Source of the DNA: Larix kaempferi
Taxonomy: Eukaryota > Streptophyta > Pinopsida > Pinales > Pinaceae
Direction of reading: 5' to 3'
Length of the DNA stretch: 64,000 bases
Assembly: GCA_027924585.1 (NCBI GenBank)
Contig: BSBM01000826.1
Location: 13,733,501 to 13,797,500, forward strand
The position numbers and the translations under genes were made by a program. Under the pieces are notes generated by a model that made no database searches, was not told the DNA's origin, and saw nothing but the letters and a program-made list of their open reading frames with translations. Every line of letters begins with the position of its first letter. The stretch's first letter is position 1. Of the stretch, positions 58,154-64,000 are shown in pieces.

Positions 58154-59758
58154 GTGAGAATGGTTACCCTGAATGATGCGCAGGACCCATTTGGGCCGGA
58201 AGATGATGCATTGGGTGAGAATGTGCAAGAAGCATATACAGAGGCCGAGTCTGATGGAAGAAGGGAGCAAGTAATGCCCCTAAACTTAGCGGAAACTATG
58301 GTTAGCTTCAATGAGTGGATGATGAAAGCGCAAGAAGAGCAACATCAGCTCAATGCAGCCATTTTGTAGAGTCTCACGGACTTGTAGAAAAGGATTAATG
58401 GTGGTTCTAACTTGAGCCATTGAGGCCGAGAAGGAAGAAATGCAAAAATTCAGTCTAGGGGTCGTTCCATGAAAAGAAATCCAAGCCCTAGAAGGGGTTC
58501 TGTGGGCCGGAAGCATAGGACACCCTCTCCTAAGATTTCTTCCAGCAGGTTAGAGGATTCTGAGGGTTCTCAAGAGAGCCCAGGATGCACTGCCAGTAAG
58601 AGTAAAGGCAGGAAGAAGCACAAAGGTATTCCACAGGGTGAATTCAGGAAGGCTAGGCCTCCTACTTTTGATGGTGAAAGTAAAGAAAGTCAAGAAGCAG
58701 AGGCATGGCTTCTTGGGATGAAGAAGTACTTCAGAATGCATGAGTATTCAAAGAATGAAAAGGCTAAGGTCGCTATCTACAACCTTAGTGGAAGAGCTTC
58801 TATCTAGTGGGATCACCTCATGCAGCTGAAGGGAATCAGTGAAAGAAGAGTCAACTGGGGTAGGTTCCAAAGGTACTTCCAAGAGAAATATCTATCAGCT
58901 AGATATTATGATAGTAAGAGGAAAGAGTTCAATGAACTCAAACTTGGACAGAACACTATGGATGAGCATGTTCACAAGTTTCTGGAGTTACTGAGGTGTG
59001 TAGACTACATCAGGGATGAAAGAGTGAAGATCCAATGCTTCCTTGGTAGTCTGCCACAGAATTACAGAGATAGGATAGAGTTTGTAAATCCACCAAGCTT
59101 GGATGAAGCTATCAGGATGGCAGAGCATTGCTATGAGCAGAATAAAGGTAAGGCAGAGGCACAACCACCGTGGAAAGGTAAGCCCAAGGGGAGGTTTTAT
59201 CAAAAGAAAGGTGAGTCTAAACCACCATTTAGGGATCAGCCTAGGAGACCTCCACAGGGCCAGCAAGCAAGAAGAGAATTCAGGCCAGCAATGAACAGGA
59301 CACCAATGGGGCCACTTCAGTGTTGGGGTTGTGGAGAGAACCACAGGCTCAAAGATTTCCCAACTGCAAAGAAGAACCCTAGGGTCTTGCACAATGTTAG
59401 AAGAGAAGCTACAGTAGGGGATATGGCCAGAGCAACACCCAGGATTTATGCAGCACTGGATGATCACCAAGCAGACCATCAATCAGCAGTAATAGAAGTT
59501 GCAGGTAAGATTGCTGAGCAACCTATTTCTGTTTTGATTGATCTAGGGTCTATTCACAGTTATGTATCTCCTAAGGTAATTGAGAGTTGTTCCCTTGGTA
59601 AAGTGAAGCATGACAATGCTTGGTTAGTTCAGCTAGCCACCGGTACCAAGAGAAAGGTTAGTGAAATGGTGAAGGAATGTCTTATAGAATTGAATGGACT
59701 CCTCACACATGCAGAATTGAATGTCTTGCTACTGGGGGTCATACGATGCCCTGATTGA
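58154..59758 (+). pseudogene. Gypsy-2 Gag and protease
   Basis: The ATG is at 58160. One frame runs to 59758 with stops at 58367, 58385, 58421 and 58805 (the last is TGG in Gypsy-1). Domains: acidic N-terminus; Ser/Arg-rich linker; capsid (FRKARPPTFDGESKESQEAE ... SLPQNYRDRIEF); basic linker; knuckle CWGCGENHRLKDF with the last Cys changed to Phe; then retropepsin VLIDLGSIHSYVS, where D-S-G is D-L-G. A run of five G (59734-59738), probably one too many, shifts the frame into the following pol. Confidence 0.92.
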
Positions 59759-62700
59759 CATGGACTGGTTGGAAATGCATAGAGCCAAGGTGGACTGTTA
59801 CAATAAAGCATTGGAATGTCTGGATGATGAAGGCAAGCCAAGGTTGGTTAAAGGGATTCCAAAGCATGTTTTAGTAAGACAGATTTCAGCTCTGCAATTG
59901 AGGAAGTTTCATAAAAAGGGTTTCCAGTTATATGCTGTACATATATCAGGTTCAGCAGAGGATAAGGGACCTAGGTTAGAAGACTTCCAGATATTGCAAG
60001 AGTTCCAGGACGTGTTTCCAGATGAGGTTCCAGGATTTCCACCTAAGAGGAACATTGATTTTTCTATTAATCTTGTTCCAGGAGCAGCACCCATCTCCAA
60101 AGCTCCTTATAGAATGAGCACACCAGAGTTGGTAGAGTTGAAGATGCAACTGCAGGAATTGATAGACAAAGAATATGTTAGACCGAGTGTATCCCCATGG
60201 GGTGCACCAGTATTGTTTGTTAAGAAGAAGGATGGAACATTGAGGTTGTGTATTGATTATAGGAAGCTCAATAAGGTGACAGTTAAGAACAAGTATCCCT
60301 TGCCAAGGATTGATGACTTGTTCAATCAGATGAAGGAAGCTAAAGTATTCTTCAAGATTGACTTGAGGTCGAGGTACCATAAAGTAAGGATAAAGGATGA
60401 AGACATTCATAAGACACCCTTCAGGACTAGGTATGGTCATTATGAATTTACAGTGGTGCCGTTTGGTCTTACCAATGCACCTACTACATTCATGTGTCTC
60501 ATGCATAACGTCTTCAACAAGTATCTGGATAGGTTTGTGATTGTGTTCTTGGATGACATTCTTGTGTATTCCAAGAATGAGGAATAGCATGATGAGCATT
60601 TGAGGATGGTGTTACAAGTCCTTAGGGAGCACCAGCTATATGCTAAAGTAAGTAAATGTAACTTCTATCAATAGAAGGTATAGTATTTGGGTCACATTAT
60701 ATCCGCAGAAGGTATTGCAGTAGATCTTGAGAAGATTGAGGCCATTATGGATTGGTCCACTCCAAGGAATGTAGTAGATGTTAGATATTTCATGGGCCTT
60801 GCTGGTTACTACAGAAGGTTCATTGAGGGCTTCTCTAGGATAGCCCACCCCATCACTTCATTGCAGAGTAAGAACATTAAATTTGCATGGTCTGAGAAAT
60901 GTGAAAGAAGTTTCCAGCGGCTGAAGGAGTTGCTTACTAGTGCACCTGTTTTGAAGATCACAGATCCAAGTAAGGATTTCATGGTATGCACAGATGCTTG
61001 CATTGAGGGACTCGGTGGAGTGCTAATGCAAGAAGGTTCTGTAATTTGTTATGATTCAAGGAAACTGAAGGAGCATGAAAGGAACTATGCCACCCATGAC
61101 TTAGAGCTAGCAGCCATAATTCACGCTCTCAAGAGATGGAGGCATTATCTTTTGGGAAGGAGATTTGAGCTCTGAACTGATCACATGAGTTTGAAATACT
61201 TGTTCGACCAGCCAAACCTAAATGCAAGGTAGACTAGATGGATGGAGTTCCTTTGCGAATTTGATTTGGAGATCAAGCATGTCAAAGGTAAAGAGAATAA
61301 AGTTGCTGATGCACTCAGCAGGAGATTCCATATTACAGCCATAAGCAGATGTGAATCGGATTTGAAAGAAAGAATTTTAGAGGCTCGGGATAGTGATGAA
61401 GTCTATCTCCAAATTAAAGAGAAGTTGAAGCAGAACATTATAGAGGAGAAGTATGCAAGATATCAGCTGGGTAAGGATAATGTTCTCATCTATCAGAACA
61501 CCAGGCTGTACATTCTGGATAGTGCAGACTTAAAGAAATTGGTGATGGATGAGATACATCAGAAGCCATACTCAGGACACCCAGGGTATCAGAAGACTAT
61601 AACAGCAACAAGGAAGTAGTACTTTTGGCACGGTATGAAGAAGGACATAGCTGAGTATATTGATAAATGTCAGAAGTGTTAACTGGTCAAGGCAGGGCAT
61701 CAACATCCAGCAGGATTGTTGCAGCCCTTACCCATTCCAGAGTGGAAGTGGGAAGTGATTTCCATGGATTTTATAACAGGACTGCCCATGACAGTGAGGA
61801 AGCATGATTCAATCATGGTTGTGGTGGACAAGCTATCAAAGGTATCTCATTTCGTCCCGGTCAAGTCCACTCACAAGGCCAATGACATTGCAAATATCTT
61901 CATGAGGGAGATATTCAGATTGCATGGATTGCCCAAGGTAATAGTTTCAGATCATGACACCAAGTTCACATCCAATTTTTGGAAGGGTTTGTTCCAAGAG
62001 TTGGGAACTCAATTGAAATTTAGTACAACCCATCATCCTCAGACAGATGGTCAGACTGAGAGAGTGAATCAGATCCTTGAAGATATGCTAAGGATGTATG
62101 TGATGGATAAGCCATCTAAGTGGGAAGACTATCTACACTTAGTGGAATTTGCTTACAGCAATGGGCATCAGGCATCATTGAAGATGAGTCCTTTTGAAGT
62201 GTTGTATGGCAGAGGATGCAGGACTCCAGTGGGCTGGGACAGCCCAGTGAACAGAGTAGTGCTTGGACCCAAGATGGTTGAGGAAATGGAACAAGAAGTT
62301 GTTAATATTAGGCAGAATCTGAAGGCAGCATAGGCCAGGCAGAAGAGTTATGCAGATCTGAAAAGAGTGCATAAGGAGTTTCAAACTGGGGATCATGTCT
62401 ACTTGAGAGTGAGACCTAGGAAGAGCTCCATGAAATTGGGAAGTTGTGCCAATTTGGCACCAAGATATTGTGGTCCATTTGAAGTCCTTGATAGGATAGG
62501 GCCAGTTGCATATAGAATTGCATTGCCTGCTAACATGCAAGCTCATAATGTTTTCCATGTATCTTTACCTAAGAAATATGTATATGATCCTAATCATATC
62601 ATTGATTGGCATGTAATACAGGTGGAACTAGGGGGAGAGTTCCAGGTGGAGCCTACGTGCATCCTCGACAGGAAGGTTACCTTGCTCCGAAACCGGGCCA

Positions 62701-62841
62701 TAGGGTAGGTAAAGGTGCAATAGAGGCACCTTAGCCCATGCGAGGCCACGTGGGAGCTGGAGGATGCCATGAGGGAGGCATTTTAATTTTTGTTCAGTTT
62801 TGAGAACACCGAGGACGGTGTTATTTTAAGGGAGAGGGAGT
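59721..62841 (+). pseudogene. Gypsy-2 reverse transcriptase, RNase H, integrase and chromodomain
   Basis: One frame covers the rest of Pol. [39 protein letters not shown] and catalytic FLDDILVYS. RNase [32 protein letters not shown]. Integrase: GHPGYQKT, MDFITGLP, IVSDHDTKFTS (usual SDRD), DGQTERVNQ. GPY/F segment PRYCGPFEVLDRIGPVAYR, then a chromodomain-like end with stops. Stops have first bases 60585, 60672, 61173, 61230, 61617, 61680, 62331, 62706, 62721 and 62784. At 62706 and 62721 Gypsy-1 keeps CAG and TGG. Catalytic residues of RT, RNase H and integrase are all visible. Confidence 0.93.
62828..62841 (+). promoter_or_regulatory. Gypsy-2 polypurine tract
   Basis: AAGGGAGAGGGAG directly before the LTR start TGTAATACCCC. 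Confidence 0.9.
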
Positions 62842-64000
62842 TGTAATACCCCATTTTTCCGTTGATGTAAATACTGCTTATGTACATTATGTGTAAATGC
62901 CCTAGTGTGGAGCTCAAGGCCAAGGCCCCACTAGTGGATGTTCCGGTTTATTGCTTAGGCAAGTATTGATACAGTTTGATTATTCATGACCTGCGGAGCC
63001 ATGAAGAATGTAAATGATGTAATTATTACTGAATGAATAAAATAACCAAGAAGCTAGATAAGGAGACAACGAACGAGAAGGGGGCCGAGTGTATCCACCA
63101 GGGAGAGGTGAGGGGGTTTGGGATTGGTTTACCATGTTGCCACATGTCTGACTGAGAACCCGCTTGAACTCCCTGTTGACATTAATGCGATTTCAGAGAG
63201 TGGTTGAGAACCAACTATTGAATCTGATGGAGAATGGAGCATGCCTGTGATTTCGTATGGCAGGGCATGGCTTTGATCACTTGTGCATGAAGGCATCGAA
63301 CTGCCTGGGGAAAAACTCGCAGAGCCTGTTGTAAAAAGGGAGGGGGGGGGAGATTCAGACACACTCATCCATTGAGGACTCACGCACTCGATTCCCGGTT
63401 GGAACGCTTGTGCTACCACTGTTGAGACCATTGACCCTCATAGAGGATTCACTTGCGTGTTTTCCTATAAGTGGTGTGCCCCTGTGTGCGAGAACTACCC
63501 AAGAATGAGCAGCCGTGACACCCTGTGTGTAGAACCCTCGTGCAGCGATGGGCAGAGTCAATAGAGAAGGTTGCAGAATGGTTTGCGCAGAGCAACCATG
63601 GGGAAATCCCAAGCTGGAATATGTTTTGCTGTAAACTGTGGGAGAAAGGTTGGATTGCTAGAGAAACTCAGTGAAGGGTATAGTCTCAATGAACTAGTGA
63701 CTGGACCTTTCTATGCCCATCCTAGAATAGCACTGGAAGGGAAGGACCTTGTGAGACTGTACAGCAGTGATAGTATCTTCCTTGTGTTGGATGTGGTAGG
63801 TATTGTGGGTGCTAGGTCGGTTGTGAGAGACTAGACCTTTCTATGCCCATTCTGGAATAGCACTGGAAGGGAAGATGCCTTGAGAGACTGTGTGAGTGTG
63901 TAGTAGGTCTTCCTTGTGTTGGATGTGGTAGGTATTGTGGGTGCCAAGTCAACAGAGTGTTGAGATGCCTACAGTTCTGTGGTTGAACTCATTGGTTTAG
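62842..64000 (+). repeat. Gypsy-2 3' LTR (partial)
   Basis: It matches the 5' LTR from its start (TGTAATACCCC) through the window end, the equivalent of 55346 to about 56510, with scattered substitutions and a shorter G-run. The right end is outside the window. Confidence 0.92.

Larger units (their letters stand above)
55346..64000 (+). mobile_element. Gypsy-2, near full-length chromovirus (3' LTR runs off window)
   Basis: A plus-strand element has 5' LTR 55346-57890, primer-binding site 57894-57905, gag, protease, RT, RNase H, integrase and chromodomain in Gypsy order, a polypurine tract, and a 3' LTR from 62842 to the edge. Gag and integrase align with Gypsy-1. The left flank is TTGCC; the other target copy is outside the window. 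It carries a frameshift between gag and pol and over ten in-frame stops, so it is inactive. Confidence 0.93.

Overview
The window is plant nuclear DNA made almost entirely of LTR retrotransposons nested in one another, most of them broken. Evidence for a plant: a Copia lineage with a Sirevirus-like layout, Gypsy chromoviruses with C-terminal chromodomains, primer-binding sites for plant initiator tRNA-Met (TGGTATCAGAGC), a tRNA-derived SINE and foldback MITEs. The density and age of the nesting suggest a large, repeat-rich genome such as a gymnosperm's, but the species cannot be read from the sequence. I see no intact host gene, rRNA, tRNA, CRISPR array or bacterial operon.

Layout, left to right. 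1-16136: a minus-strand tandem array of Sirevirus-like Copia units that share LTRs (LTRs at 691-2254, 7649-9178, 14561-16136), with a Gypsy solo LTR (9467-11022) in the third unit. 16137-25063: plus-strand Gypsy-1, interrupted in gag by the Copia array and in its 3' LTR by a second minus-strand Copia (19755-24784). 25064-26012: the 3' end of a third, plus-strand Copia that Gypsy-1 had entered. 26013-43134: the 3' end of a chromodomain Gypsy (Gypsy-E). Its LTR was split by a long-LTR, gag-only minus-strand element (D, 26831-42888), which itself carries a gag-only element (C), two solo LTRs, a foldback element and a SINE.

43135-55345 is older, more degraded sequence: a MITE, a SET-domain-like pseudogene, a weak SWIM-like ORF, a Gypsy gag with its leader and LTR, a gag/protease-like pseudogene with an odd domain order, and an exon-like fragment. 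55346-64000 is a nearly complete plus-strand chromovirus (Gypsy-2), related to Gypsy-1, with its 3' LTR running off the window.

Order of insertion, from target-site duplications and interrupted frames: Gypsy-E first; then Copia-3 and D into it; Gypsy-1 into Copia-3; the Sirevirus array and Copia-2 into Gypsy-1; and a Gypsy-1-family LTR into the Sirevirus array. No element looks autonomous. The best candidates for something new are the shared-LTR Sirevirus array with its TGAGTCA minisatellite promoter, the gag-only element D, the SINE, the SET-like fragment and the exon-like fragment.
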